The notes: generated by a model from the letters alone, not told the origin. Shown: positions 1-7,446, counted from the stretch's first letter. The stretch: DNA of 56,235 nucleotides from Bacteroidota bacterium (GCA_947447375.1 CANFJB010000015.1:1-56235); one strand, 5' to 3'. Translations and numbers: made by a program.

Positions 1-113
1 GTTTGTTGTTTTTTAAGTTCTCTTTGAACTTTGGATCTTGAAATGTTTAAAAGTTTTTTTATACTTTCTACATCGTAAAAGTTTTCATTATCTCTTGTGA
101 AGTGAATTATCAT
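1..113 (-). CDS. Partial small helix-turn-helix-like protein, cut by the left edge
   Basis: An open frame starts at an ATG at 113-111 and runs without a stop to the window edge, giving 37 codons of the N-terminus. Residues 13-34 (Y-D-V-E-S-I-K-K-L-L-N-I-S-R-S-K-V-Q-R-E-L-K) look like a short DNA-binding helix-turn-helix: an 'xxIKKLLNIS' helix, a turn, then a basic recognition-like helix. The start lies inside the end of the neighbouring 87-residue ORF (26-bp overlap, different frame), so the two may be translationally coupled. Family and function cannot be named from 37 residues. Small overlapping genes of this kind are common on flavobacterial accessory elements, but no mobility gene is visible here. 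Reading frame and start are fairly likely; the DNA-binding role is inference. Confidence 0.5.
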   Translation of the reverse strand, partial: MIIHFTRDNENFYDVESIKKLLNISRSKVQRELKKQQ

Positions 114-351
114 ATTTAAGTGTTTTATATTTATTAGTTAGTTTGTTGTATTCCTCAATCAATTCATCAAGGTTTAAATCGTCATCCTCTTTTAATTTTA
201 TTTTTGGTTCTTCGATGTCATCGATGTCATCAATTAGTTCTTCATCTGGGAGATTTGTTTCTTCATCATTCAATTCGTCTTGAATTTCTTTGTTGTATTT
301 CTCAACAATAAACTTAAAGAAGTTCGTTTGAAGGTGTTTTCTTTTTTTCAT
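88..351 (-). CDS. Small highly acidic hypothetical protein
   Basis: An 87-residue protein with a basic N-terminus (MKKRKHLQTNFF) and a central segment very rich in Asp and Glu (about residues 25-68), ending in a Lys/Tyr-rich helix. There is no signal peptide, membrane segment or catalytic motif. The C-terminal part (residues 60-80) could form a short coiled coil. It overlaps the next minus-strand gene by 26 bp, and an A-rich stretch precedes the ATG, as is usual for Bacteroidota starts. I do not recognise the family. The low-complexity composition makes chance similarity uninformative, so the call rests on the overlap with a plausible downstream gene. Confidence 0.5.
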   Translation of the reverse strand: MKKRKHLQTNFFKFIVEKYNKEIQDELNDEETNLPDEELIDDIDDIEEPKIKLKEDDDLNLDELIEEYNKLTNKYKTLKYDNSLHKR

Positions 352-524
352 TATATAGATTGTTTTTTAAAAAGTTGATTTAGTTCAACTCTTTATTTAT
401 ATATTCATAGATAAATATCATTTTTGATGAGGTAGGATTTTTTATAGTTGAATTAAAAATGTTTTAAACATTGCAGTAATGTATAGTTAAGTATATACAT
501 TACTATAATAATTTCTTTTTTACT

Positions 525-532
525 TACATTTG
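525..532 (+). promoter_or_regulatory. Candidate -7 promoter box upstream of guaA
   Basis: TACATTTG matches the Bacteroidota -7 consensus TAnnTTTG. No clear TTTG is seen 17-23 bp upstream, so strength is uncertain. Transcripts from here would carry a leader of about 110 nt before guaA, containing the hairpins at 558-602. The gene-free stretch 352-648 holds this box, the hairpins and a second box at 638-645. Confidence 0.45.
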
Positions 533-557
533 CATCGATTAGAATGAGAAATTAAAT

Positions 558-602
558 AAAAAGTTTCCCACTTTTTATCCCACTTTTACAAAAGTGTTTT
601 TT
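558..602 (+). promoter_or_regulatory. Two competing hairpins, the second terminator-like, in the guaA leader
   Basis: CCCACTTTT occurs twice (567-575 and 579-587). The first copy can pair with AAAAAGT at 558-564. The second pairs with AAAAGTG at 590-596 to form a short hairpin followed by six T residues (597-602). Either right-hand or left-hand strand could pair with either repeat copy, so the folds exclude one another, as in attenuators. Stems are short and AT-rich, so this is only a candidate. It may equally be a simple terminator for something upstream. Confidence 0.35.
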
Positions 603-637
603 AAAGTTCTAAAAATCAATAAATTAAAACACAACTA

Positions 638-645
638 TACTTTTG
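638..645 (+). promoter_or_regulatory. -7 promoter box abutting the guaA start
   Basis: TACTTTTG matches TAnnTTTG and ends only three bases before the guaA ATG at 649. If used, transcription would begin at or next to the start codon, giving a leaderless or nearly leaderless mRNA. It also makes the upstream TTG at 643, which lies inside the box, an unlikely start. Confidence 0.45.
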
Positions 646-648
646 CAC

Positions 649-2178
649 ATGCAACACAACGTACTTATTTTAGATTTCGGATCGCAATACACACAACTTA
701 TTGCGAGAAGAGTTCGCGAGTTAAATATCTTTTGCGAAATTTTCCCATACAATAATTTTCCTAGTGATTTATCAAGTTATAAAGCTGTAATTCTTGGCGG
801 AAGCCCGTTTTCAGTTCGTTCTGAAGATGCGCCACACCCAGATTTATCTCAAATTAGAGGGAAATTACCGATGCTTGCAGTTTGTTATGGAGCGCAATAT
901 TTAGCTCATTTTAGTGGAGGGGAAGTGGCATCGTCAAATACCAGAGAATACGGAAGAGCGAATTTATCTTACATTAAAGAAAACGAACTTTTCTTTGAAG
1001 GCGTTTCTGAAAATTCTCAAGTTTGGATGAGCCATAGCGATAGTATCAAAGTCCTTCCAAAAAACGGAGTAAAGTTGGCTAGTACCAATGATGTTGAATA
1101 CGCTGCTTACAAAATTGAAGGTGAAACTACCTATGCAATTCAATACCATCCAGAGGTTTTTCATTCTACAGATGGGAAATTGATGTTGGAGAATTTCTTG
1201 GTTAAAATCGCCGATGTCCCTCAAACATTTACTCCAAACGCTTTTGTGGGTGAAATGGTTTCTGAATTGAAAACAAAGTTGCAAAATGATAAAGTGGTAT
1301 TGGGACTTTCAGGCGGAGTAGATTCTACTGTTGCTGCGGTTTTATTGCACCAAGCTATTGGTAAAAACTTATATTGTATTTTCGTTAATAATGGCTTATT
1401 AAGAAAAAACGAGTTCGAAAATGTATTGGATCAATACAAAGGAATGGGATTAAACGTGAAAGGTGTTGATGCCTCAAAACGATTTTTAGATGCATTAGCC
1501 GGAATTGAAGATCCTGAACTTAAAAGAAAAGCCATAGGAAGAGTTTTTATTGAGGTTTTTGATGATGAATCGAACCAAATTGAAGACGTAAAATGGTTGG
1601 CTCAAGGTACTATTTATCCTGATGTAATTGAATCGGTTTCTGTAAAAGGACCTTCTGCGACAATAAAATCACACCATAATGTGGGCGGTTTACCTGATTA
1701 TATGAAATTAAAAATTGTTGAACCACTAAGAATGCTTTTCAAAGATGAAGTGAGACGAGTAGGGGCAACATTAGGAATTGACCAAGCGTTATTAGGGCGC
1801 CATCCTTTCCCTGGACCTGGATTGTCAATTCGTATTTTAGGCGACATCACTCCAGAAAAAGTTCGTATCTTGCAAGAAGTTGACGCTGTGTTTATTGACG
1901 GTTTGAAATCTTGGGGATTGTATGATAAAGTTTGGCAAGCGGGTGCAATTTTACTTCCAGTAAATAGTGTGGGAGTAATGGGAGATGAGCGTACTTATGA
2001 AAAAGTAGTTGCACTTCGAGCGGTTGAATCTACTGACGGAATGACTGCCGACTGGGTTCATTTACCTTATGATTTCTTGATGAAAGTTTCCAACGATATT
2101 ATCAATAAGGTTCCTGGTGTAAATCGAGTAGTTTACGATATTAGCTCTAAACCACCAGCAACAATTGAGTGGGAATAA
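649..2178 (+). CDS. guaA: GMP synthase (glutamine-hydrolysing)
   Basis: GuaA converts XMP, ATP and glutamine to GMP, the last step of de novo GMP synthesis in the cytosol. The 509 residues have the full architecture. An N-terminal class I glutamine amidotransferase carries nucleophile Cys79 (in LAVCYGAQ) with His167 and Glu169 (QYHPE). An ATP-pyrophosphatase domain carries the P-loop SGGVDS at 221-226. The C-terminal XMP-binding/dimerisation domain ends in KPPATIEWE. The start is placed at the ATG at 649 ([13 protein letters not shown]); the TTG two codons upstream lies in a promoter-like box and adds only two residues. A gene for an exported LysM protein follows after 23 bp. Length and motifs are normal and all catalytic residues are present. 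Confidence 0.98.
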   Translation: MQHNVLILDFGSQYTQLIARRVRELNIFCEIFPYNNFPSDLSSYKAVILGGSPFSVRSEDAPHPDLSQIRGKLPMLAVCYGAQYLAHFSGGEVASSNTREYGRANLSYIKENELFFEGVSENSQVWMSHSDSIKVLPKNGVKLASTNDVEYAAYKIEGETTYAIQYHPEVFHSTDGKLMLENFLVKIADVPQTFTPNAFVGEMVSELKTKLQNDKVVLGLSGGVDSTVAAVLLHQAIGKNLYCIFVNNGLLRKNEFENVLDQYKGMGLNVKGVDASKRFLDALAGIEDPELKRKAIGRVFIEVFDDESNQIEDVKWLAQGTIYPDVIESVSVKGPSATIKSHHNVGGLPDYMKLKIVEPLRMLFKDEVRRVGATLGIDQALLGRHPFPGPGLSIRILGDITPEKVRILQEVDAVFIDGLKSWGLYDKVWQAGAILLPVNSVGVMGDERTYEKVVALRAVESTDGMTADWVHLPYDFLMKVSNDIINKVPGVNRVVYDISSKPPATIEWE

Positions 2179-2201
2179 TACAATTTATTTAAAATAAAAC
2201 G

Positions 2202-3722
2202 ATGTTTAAAAAAGCAATTTTAGTTTTCGTAGCCTTATTTTCATTTGCATTAAATGCACAAAATTATAGAAAACACAAAGTTGTTCAAGGAGAAACTATT
2301 ACTCAAATTGCTCAGAAATACAATTGTACTCCTTCAGAAATTTTCAGTCTGAATCCTGATGCTCAAAACGGAATTCAACCTGATGCGGTGATAATTATTC
2401 CAAATGCTAAAACTACTTTGGCAACTGCTGATAATTCTCATTTAGTTGCGCCAAAGGAAACGCTTTATAGTATTTCAAAATTATATTCCGTTTCAATTGA
2501 AGAATTACAAAATGCCAATCCAACACTAATAAGCGAAGGATTGAAAGCCGGACAAAATTTGGTTATCCCAAAAAAATCTTTGACTAATTTAAATGTTGCT
2601 TCTGCAAATAAACCGCTGTTTGACAAACCACTTTCTACGCTTATTAAGTCAAATGCAAGTAGTAAAAAAGAGCTGGTTTTTTTATTGCCTTTCAACATTT
2701 CAAAAATTGAGAATGATACCATAAATACACTCCCATCCAAACTTAAAAAGGATAAATTTCTAAACATGACTTTCGATTTTTATTCTGGAGTTTTGATGGC
2801 TATTGATTCTGCAAAAACCATTGGTTTAAACATCGATATTAAGATTTACGATTCCGAAGAAACCAAAAATACATCTTCAATTCCGAGCTTAATTCAACAA
2901 CGTAAATTTGATAATGCATCAGCAATTATAGGGCCTTTTTACCAGTTTAACATTGATGTTTTAGCTCAATCTTTGGGAACTAATCCAATTCCAATTCTTT
3001 CTCCTTTGTCTAAAGAAACTGGAAAATCATCAAATATTTATCAATCGATGCCTACAAATGACGATTGTAAAGCGGCAATGATGAATCATATATTTAAAAA
3101 TAATGGTAATTTAATTGCGCTTATTGATTCGAAAAAGGCCAGCCTAAAAGATTATTTGAAGTCTAATAATTATAAAAATAAAATTGTTGGTTTAAATCCA
3201 AATGGCCTAGTAGTTAAAGACAGTTTAAGGAAATTATTGGTGCGAAACAAAATGAATTATATCATTTTAGATTCACAAAAAACAGGTTTTATTTTGGCTG
3301 CAACCAATGCGATGATGAGTTTAATGACTGATTATCAGTTGCAAATGGTTATTTTAGAACCCAATCCAACCCTAGATTTTTATGAAATTGACTTGAACCG
3401 ATTGGTAAAATTGAAAATGATGTATCCTTCAATCGTGAGAGAAAATTTATCACCTGAAGCGGAAATATTTAGAGACAAATACAAGAAAATCAATAAGATC
3501 TTTCCTAATCAGTTTGCTATCCGGGGATTTGATTTGGCGTTTGACACGATGTTGCGATTATCGCAAGTGGAAGATTTCAAAACCGTTTCAGATAACTTTA
3601 CAACTGAGCAAATTGAAAATAAATTCAATTACAATTTAAATTCTCAAAATACGTTTAGAAATAACGGAATTTACATTCTAAACTTCGAATCCGATTTGAC
3701 TTTAAAACAAGCTTCAAAATGA
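2202..3722 (+). CDS. Exported protein with two LysM domains and a periplasmic-binding-protein-like domain
   Basis: A 506-residue envelope protein. A signal peptide (MFKKAILVFVALFSFALNAQ) is followed by two LysM modules (about 23-70 and 79-124), each starting with the typical 'V.xGETL/I..IA..Y' pattern and ending in 'IP'. LysM binds peptidoglycan glycan strands. From about 157 to the end the chain resembles the type I periplasmic binding fold of amino-acid receptors and LppC/LpoA-like proteins (FLLPF, a GVLMAID helix, 'IIGPFY', 'PILSPLS'). No lipobox, transmembrane helix or catalytic motif is seen. It follows guaA by 23 bp and overlaps the next gene by 4 bp (ATGA). A role in sensing or tethering at the cell wall is inference; the ligand is unknown. 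Confidence 0.85.
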   Translation: MFKKAILVFVALFSFALNAQNYRKHKVVQGETITQIAQKYNCTPSEIFSLNPDAQNGIQPDAVIIIPNAKTTLATADNSHLVAPKETLYSISKLYSVSIEELQNANPTLISEGLKAGQNLVIPKKSLTNLNVASANKPLFDKPLSTLIKSNASSKKELVFLLPFNISKIENDTINTLPSKLKKDKFLNMTFDFYSGVLMAIDSAKTIGLNIDIKIYDSEETKNTSSIPSLIQQRKFDNASAIIGPFYQFNIDVLAQSLGTNPIPILSPLSKETGKSSNIYQSMPTNDDCKAAMMNHIFKNNGNLIALIDSKKASLKDYLKSNNYKNKIVGLNPNGLVVKDSLRKLLVRNKMNYIILDSQKTGFILAATNAMMSLMTDYQLQMVILEPNPTLDFYEIDLNRLVKLKMMYPSIVRENLSPEAEIFRDKYKKINKIFPNQFAIRGFDLAFDTMLRLSQVEDFKTVSDNFTTEQIENKFNYNLNSQNTFRNNGIYILNFESDLTLKQASK

Positions 3723-4120
3723 CTTCAAAAATAACTTATTTAGGCGATTTACGTACTTCATCGATTCATTTGCAATCGGGTTCTGAAATTATTTCCGATG
3801 CGCCAATTGATAACAATGGAAAAGGAGAAGCTTTTTCACCAACCGATACTGTTGCCAACGCATTAGGAAGTTGTATGTTCACCGTAATGGGAATAAAAGC
3901 GCAAGATTTAAATGTCGATTTATCCAATTCTACCGCAGAAATTACCAAAATTATGGCTGCCGATCCAAGAAGAATATCGGAGATTCACGTAGTTTTTAAT
4001 TTTAGTATTGATACTGATGTAAAAAACAAAACCATTTTGGAGCGTACCGCCATGACGTGCCCAGTTTATTATAGTTTGCACCCAGATATCAAAAAGGTGA
4101 TTACTTTTAATTGGAAATAA
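3719..4120 (+). CDS. OsmC-family protein (peroxiredoxin-like fold)
   Basis: A 133-residue protein of the OsmC/Ohr superfamily, which reduces organic hydroperoxides through two cysteines. The two expected cysteines are present: Cys52 in 'NALGSCMFTVMGIKA' and Cys114 in 'MTCPVYYSLHP'. The 'SPTDTVANALGSC' helix start is characteristic. It lacks a signal peptide, so it should be cytosolic. The start overlaps the stop of the LysM gene (ATGA), implying coupled translation. General OsmC-type proteins are less well defined than OsmC or Ohr proper, so the physiological substrate is not assigned. The next gene begins one codon after its stop, in the same frame. Confidence 0.9.
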   Translation: MTSKITYLGDLRTSSIHLQSGSEIISDAPIDNNGKGEAFSPTDTVANALGSCMFTVMGIKAQDLNVDLSNSTAEITKIMAADPRRISEIHVVFNFSIDTDVKNKTILERTAMTCPVYYSLHPDIKKVITFNWK

Positions 4121-4123
4121 ATT

Positions 4124-4354
4124 TTGGATAAAAACCAACAAAAGTTGATTGATTTGGCGCACACCAAAATGCCTTTCGGCAAATACGAAGGCTATTATTT
4201 AATTGATATTCCCGAGTATTATATCGTTTGGTACCGAAACAAAGGCCTTCCAAATGGCACTTTAGGCGAACAACTGCAATTGGTTTATGAATTAAAATTA
4301 AACGGATTGGAAGATATGATTCGAAATATTAGGAAGAAGTATTCTAAACCCTAA
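4124..4354 (+). CDS. DUF3820-family small protein
   Basis: A 76-residue protein with the DUF3820 signature: MPFGKYEG, a 'Y.L.DIPEYYIVWY' segment and 'LPNGTLGEQLQLVYELKLNGL'. The family is sometimes called a putative quorum-sensing-regulated virulence factor, and its function is essentially unknown. The start is a TTG at 4124, one codon after the stop of the OsmC gene and in the same frame. No ATG gives a complete domain, because the first internal ATG falls at the MPFGKYEG motif itself. It is the last gene of the guaA-LysM-osmC set; the 62 bp after it hold no convincing terminator. Family assignment is good and the start is less certain. Confidence 0.8.
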   Translation: MDKNQQKLIDLAHTKMPFGKYEGYYLIDIPEYYIVWYRNKGLPNGTLGEQLQLVYELKLNGLEDMIRNIRKKYSKP

Positions 4355-4416
4355 TTTTATTTATGCTATATTTATACCTAGAAAAGTAAATAACTTATAG
4401 TCAAATAAAAAAAGAT

Positions 4417-5523
4417 ATGATTCATGAACTATTTAAATTTACAATGTATGCAGGAATTGTTAGTGGATTTTCATTCTTAATTTACACTAGCTTATCTCCT
4501 TTACGCAATGACAAATCAATATTTTATCTTAATTTATTTGTTTTGTTTTTTACACTTAACAATCTCCAAATAACACTTACAGAATACAATTATATAAATC
4601 TAAATTACTTTGAACACAAACTCTTAATACCCTTTTATGCGTTAATTATTCCGGCTTTTTACACCTTTGTAATCCATTATTTAAAAGCTGAAAAAGAAAT
4701 TAAATCCTTTGTGATTATTTCTGGAGTTTTATTTTTTAATGAAATTCTGATTAGATTAGTTTTTGCAACTCAGTTTTATAATGATACTAACAATTACATC
4801 GTTGCTAAATATGCTCAAATAGAAGAAATTGTCAATCTTTGTTATACCATTTTTCTTTTTTTAAAAGTCGTTTATATCTTCTTAAATCAATCCAAATTGT
4901 ATAAAGAAATAGCCACTTACGATAATATGAAGTGGTTTAAAAAATTCCTTTTATATGGGTTTGGAATAATATTATTATGGGTAGTAGCTATTGTTTTTAA
5001 TATTAATGAGGTTATAAGTCCAAATATTCCTATTTATTATCCGTTACGTTTGTCCTCAACATTTTTAATATTTTGGATTGCGTACTATGGTTTTTTTCAA
5101 TACAGTTTATTGACTGAACGAATTGAATTAAGAAAAGAAATTGCCAACGATAAATCTCCAAATGAAGTAATTTTTAATGCAAATTCAAATTCTACATTCC
5201 AACTTATTCAAAACTGTATTTTAGAAAACAAGTTGTATTTTGATCCAGATTTGTGTGTTGAAACGGTTGCTTTAAAAACGGATATATCCAATAAAAAACT
5301 ATCAGTAATCATTTTGGAAGCTACCAATTATAGTTTTTCAGACTATATTAATTCCTTGCGGGTAGAAAAAGCAAAAAAATATTTAATTCAAAAAAAGTAC
5401 TCAAATTATACCATTGTTGCTATTGGTTTAGAATGCGGTTTCAACTCGAAGACCACGTTTTACAATGCTTTCAACAAATTTGTTAAAATGTCACCTACTC
5501 AATACAAGCAAAAAAATACCTAA
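4417..5523 (+). CDS. Membrane-anchored AraC-type transcriptional regulator
   Basis: A 368-residue protein in two parts. The N-terminal 230 residues contain about seven hydrophobic helices (around 8-26, 34-54, 70-89, 93-113, 132-149, 174-195 and 206-228). The C-terminal part (about 260-368) is an AraC/XylS DNA-binding domain with the characteristic 'YSNYTIVAIGLECGFNSKTTFYNAFNKFVKMSPTQYK' region, written here to mark the second HTH only. Such seven-helix AraC proteins are common in flavobacteria and are thought to act from the inner membrane; the signal is unknown. Immediately downstream lies a 20-bp-spaced direct repeat with an inverted copy (5527-5589), over the -33 region of the next gene. 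That makes the next gene a plausible target, by inference. Confidence 0.85.
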   Translation: MIHELFKFTMYAGIVSGFSFLIYTSLSPLRNDKSIFYLNLFVLFFTLNNLQITLTEYNYINLNYFEHKLLIPFYALIIPAFYTFVIHYLKAEKEIKSFVIISGVLFFNEILIRLVFATQFYNDTNNYIVAKYAQIEEIVNLCYTIFLFLKVVYIFLNQSKLYKEIATYDNMKWFKKFLLYGFGIILLWVVAIVFNINEVISPNIPIYYPLRLSSTFLIFWIAYYGFFQYSLLTERIELRKEIANDKSPNEVIFNANSNSTFQLIQNCILENKLYFDPDLCVETVALKTDISNKKLSVIILEATNYSFSDYINSLRVEKAKKYLIQKKYSNYTIVAIGLECGFNSKTTFYNAFNKFVKMSPTQYKQKNT

Positions 5524-5526
5524 ATA

Positions 5527-5589
5527 AAACTGTCCCGTTTTTTCCAAATTTGTCCCGTTTTTTCCTTTTGGGAAAAAACGGGACAGTTT
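5527..5589. repeat. 19-bp inverted repeat with a nested 15-bp direct repeat (candidate operator or terminator)
   Basis: TGTCCCGTTTTTTCC occurs at 5531-5545 and again at 5551-5565, a 20-bp period. Its perfect reverse complement is at 5571-5585. Including flanks, 5527-5545 pairs perfectly with 5571-5589 over 19 bp, while the inner copy pairs over 15 bp with a 5-nt loop. The two hairpins exclude each other. It starts just after the AraC-type gene. It ends where the -33 element of the next gene's promoter (-7 box at 5605) should lie. Two-turn spacing fits tandem binding of an AraC-family protein; a terminator role is also possible. Confidence 0.75.
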
Positions 5590-5604
5590 ATTTCTGGGCT
5601 TGAA

Positions 5605-5612
5605 TACATTTG
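5605..5612 (+). promoter_or_regulatory. -7 promoter box for the small exported protein
   Basis: TACATTTG matches TAnnTTTG and ends 26 bp before the start codon at 5639. No TTTG is present 17-23 bp upstream; that position is occupied by the right arm of the inverted repeat at 5571-5589. Absence of a -33 element next to an operator-like repeat is what an activator-dependent promoter would look like. Confidence 0.5.
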
Positions 5613-5638
5613 TTGGATAATAATAAACAAATGTAATT

Positions 5639-6103
5639 ATGAAAAAATCAATTTTAATTTCTCTTTTTTCTTTTATTTTCTTTAATAACATTGAAGCCCA
5701 AGAAATTGACACAGGTAAATCAAGTATTTCTTTTGTAGAATGGAATTTTGGTGTTGCCTTTATTGGTGATAATTTCATTTTTCCTGGAACTTCAGTTCTT
5801 TGGGGAAAGACATATATCAATGAAAATAATTCAATTTTTGAATATGAAGCGGGGTTAGCTTTTCCATCGCTTATTACTGGTAAATTGGGAATAGGCAAAA
5901 AGTTTAACAATACTCAAGTAATTGTTGGAGTTCGACCATTTCCATTTAATTGCTTCTTGCAATCTAGTTTTGCGAAAGAAAAAAAAGGATATTGGATTGC
6001 CTCCGTTGAATTTAACCCACTTTATCCAGATAAATCATTTTCATTCGGTTCAAAAGCGATTATTAATTTTGGATACAGATGGAATATTATTAAGAATAAG
6101 TAG
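5639..6103 (+). CDS. Small exported protein of unknown function, beta-rich
   Basis: A 154-residue protein with a signal peptide ending around residue 20 (MKKSILISLFSFIFFNNIEA-Q). The mature part is rich in aromatic and alternating hydrophobic residues ('FVEWNFGVAFIGDNFIFPG', 'NFGYRWNII' near the end). The final aromatic strand and frequent Gly/Tyr resemble a short outer-membrane beta-barrel or a lipid-binding barrel. I do not recognise the family. It follows the membrane AraC-type regulator with a palindromic element between them, so it may be that regulator's target. Downstream lies a 240-bp gene-free stretch with an inverted repeat. The reading frame is convincing; the function is unknown. 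Confidence 0.7.
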   Translation: MKKSILISLFSFIFFNNIEAQEIDTGKSSISFVEWNFGVAFIGDNFIFPGTSVLWGKTYINENNSIFEYEAGLAFPSLITGKLGIGKKFNNTQVIVGVRPFPFNCFLQSSFAKEKKGYWIASVEFNPLYPDKSFSFGSKAIINFGYRWNIIKNK

Positions 6104-6158
6104 TTAAACATTTTAAGACTTCTACTCAAGTTTTCGATGTGGAGTTTAGCTTTTAGTT

Positions 6159-6267
6159 ATATGACTGTCTGTAGCTAATACCAATGTGTTTAGTATTGTC
6201 ATTATGACAAAAAAGCTTAATTTCCATTCATAAGAAATAGTTTGGTACAAGTGACGGACAGTCATAT
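6159..6267. repeat. 109-bp segment bounded by 14-bp inverted repeats (MITE-like)
   Basis: The left end at 6159-6172 (ATATGACTGTCTGT) is matched at 13 of 14 positions by the reverse complement of 6254-6267. The enclosed stretch of about 80 bp encodes nothing. The size and end structure resemble a miniature inverted-repeat element or its remnant. The ends are too symmetric to recognise a target-site duplication. A long regulatory hairpin is the alternative. Confidence 0.5.
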
Positions 6268-6273
6268 TTAGTT

Positions 6274-6293
6274 AATTCTATAATTATAGAATT
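6274..6293. promoter_or_regulatory. Perfect 20-bp palindrome upstream of an exported-protein gene
   Basis: AATTCTATAATTATAGAATT is a perfect dyad with no loop, 52 bp upstream of the ATG at 6346. Such loop-less dyads usually bind dimeric regulators, but AT-rich DNA yields them by chance more often than GC-rich DNA does. No protein can be assigned. Confidence 0.35.
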
Positions 6294-6345
6294 TCATAAG
6301 CATTTCTATTATTGATAATAAAAATAGTAATTAAAAAAGCAAATC

Positions 6346-6828
6346 ATGAAAATTAAATTAAAAATCATCTTGGTAGTATTATTTATTGCGAATTCAATGT
6401 TTTCTCAGCAGGGTATATCCCTTTTTAATCCAAAAGGTGGTGATTTAGAATTTATAAGAGAACACCACAGAATTAAAATTAAAACTGCCAATGGAAAGAA
6501 TATTGCAGGACAATTTACAATTTTGGATGCTGAAACAATTAAAATAAAAGATCAAGTAATCCATTTAGACCAAATTGTAAAAATCAGAAAAGCTTCAGGA
6601 TTTTCAACTATCATGGAAACGGTTTCGATGACTGTTGGTGCTAGCATACTTTTACCTTCATTATATAACATACCTTTTGCTAAAAAAAGTGATGATATTG
6701 GTTTTGCAGCAATTATTGGTTTGCCAGCTGGTTCACTTTTATTTATTCTTCCATTAACATCTCAAAACAAACACAAAAAAGAAAAATGGACTTACAAAAT
6801 CATAATTAATGATAAGCCTGCCAATTAG
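6346..6828 (+). CDS. Exported/membrane protein of unknown function
   Basis: A 160-residue protein with a signal peptide (MKIKLKIILVVLFIANSMFSQ). Residues 35-85 form a small beta-rich unit ('HRIKIKTANGKNIAGQ', then 'TIKIKDQVIHLDQIVKIRK') that reads like a compact Sm- or SH3-like barrel. Two hydrophobic stretches follow (about 92-110 and 123-142), then a basic tail. Small flavobacterial proteins of this pattern ('function X affects how a parameter is set by an inner barrel plus two helices') have no assigned function that I know of. A lipoprotein gene follows 11 bp later, suggesting co-transcription. The domain description is by eye; the call that it is a real gene is secure. Confidence 0.65.
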   Translation: MKIKLKIILVVLFIANSMFSQQGISLFNPKGGDLEFIREHHRIKIKTANGKNIAGQFTILDAETIKIKDQVIHLDQIVKIRKASGFSTIMETVSMTVGASILLPSLYNIPFAKKSDDIGFAAIIGLPAGSLLFILPLTSQNKHKKEKWTYKIIINDKPAN

Positions 6829-6839
6829 ATAAATGAATC

Positions 6840-7442
6840 ATGAAAAAAATATTCTTTTTATTATTATCATTTATTGCAATTTCTTGCAGTAAAGACAATT
6901 CAACAGAAACTCCCGCCGACCAGCTCCCACCAATTACTACAACAGGAGCCAATACCGCTGGGTGTATTATTAACGGAAAGGTATTGATCCCTAAAAATGG
7001 TAGCCAAGCTATTGGGGGTTGGCCTTTATATGGATTAAATTTAAATACTCAAGGTACTTTTTATCCAAACAGAAATGGATATTGGCAATTAGAAATTGCA
7101 AATAAAAAAGATATAAACGGTGCAGGGATAATACTCTGGATTAAAAATATGTCTGTGGGTAATGGAGATTATTTAGTTGATCAATCAAATGGAGAATTAT
7201 ATTCCTATGGCCCAAATAATAATCAAATAATTGCTGGGATAACCGAAAATGGTACAAATAAGACATATTGGTCTAGTCAAAGTGCTGGTATTATCAAAAT
7301 TACCCGTTCAGATTTGGGATATGGAATTGCTATGTTTTCAGGAACTTTCAATTGTACATTATACAATAAAGATAATCCAAATGAAATAATTCAAATTACA
7401 GACGGAAGATTTGATATTAATGCCTTGACGTTAAATCATTAA
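6840..7442 (+). CDS. Lipoprotein of unknown function
   Basis: A 200-residue protein with a lipoprotein signal: MKKIFFLLLSFIAISC with the lipidation Cys at residue 16, followed by Ser-Lys-Asp. The mature chain begins with a low-complexity Thr/Pro linker. It continues as a Gly/Asn/Tyr-rich beta-sandwich-like domain ('AGCIINGKVLIPKNGS', 'GTFNCTLYNKDNPNEIIQITDGRFDI'). This resembles the many small flavobacterial DUF6252-like lipoproteins, but I would not assign the family firmly. It follows the preceding exported protein by 11 bp and is closed by a hairpin at 7447-7468. The location should be periplasmic or outer membrane. Confidence 0.7.
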   Translation: MKKIFFLLLSFIAISCSKDNSTETPADQLPPITTTGANTAGCIINGKVLIPKNGSQAIGGWPLYGLNLNTQGTFYPNRNGYWQLEIANKKDINGAGIILWIKNMSVGNGDYLVDQSNGELYSYGPNNNQIIAGITENGTNKTYWSSQSAGIIKITRSDLGYGIAMFSGTFNCTLYNKDNPNEIIQITDGRFDINALTLNH

Positions 7443-7446
7443 ATAA

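Noticed and set aside
1..640. Prophage or integrative element at the left edge
   Set aside because: No integrase, attachment-site duplication or phage gene is visible; two small ORFs are not enough.
964..1284. 106-residue minus-strand ORF inside guaA
   Set aside because: It is an antisense shadow of guaA, with no supporting start context.
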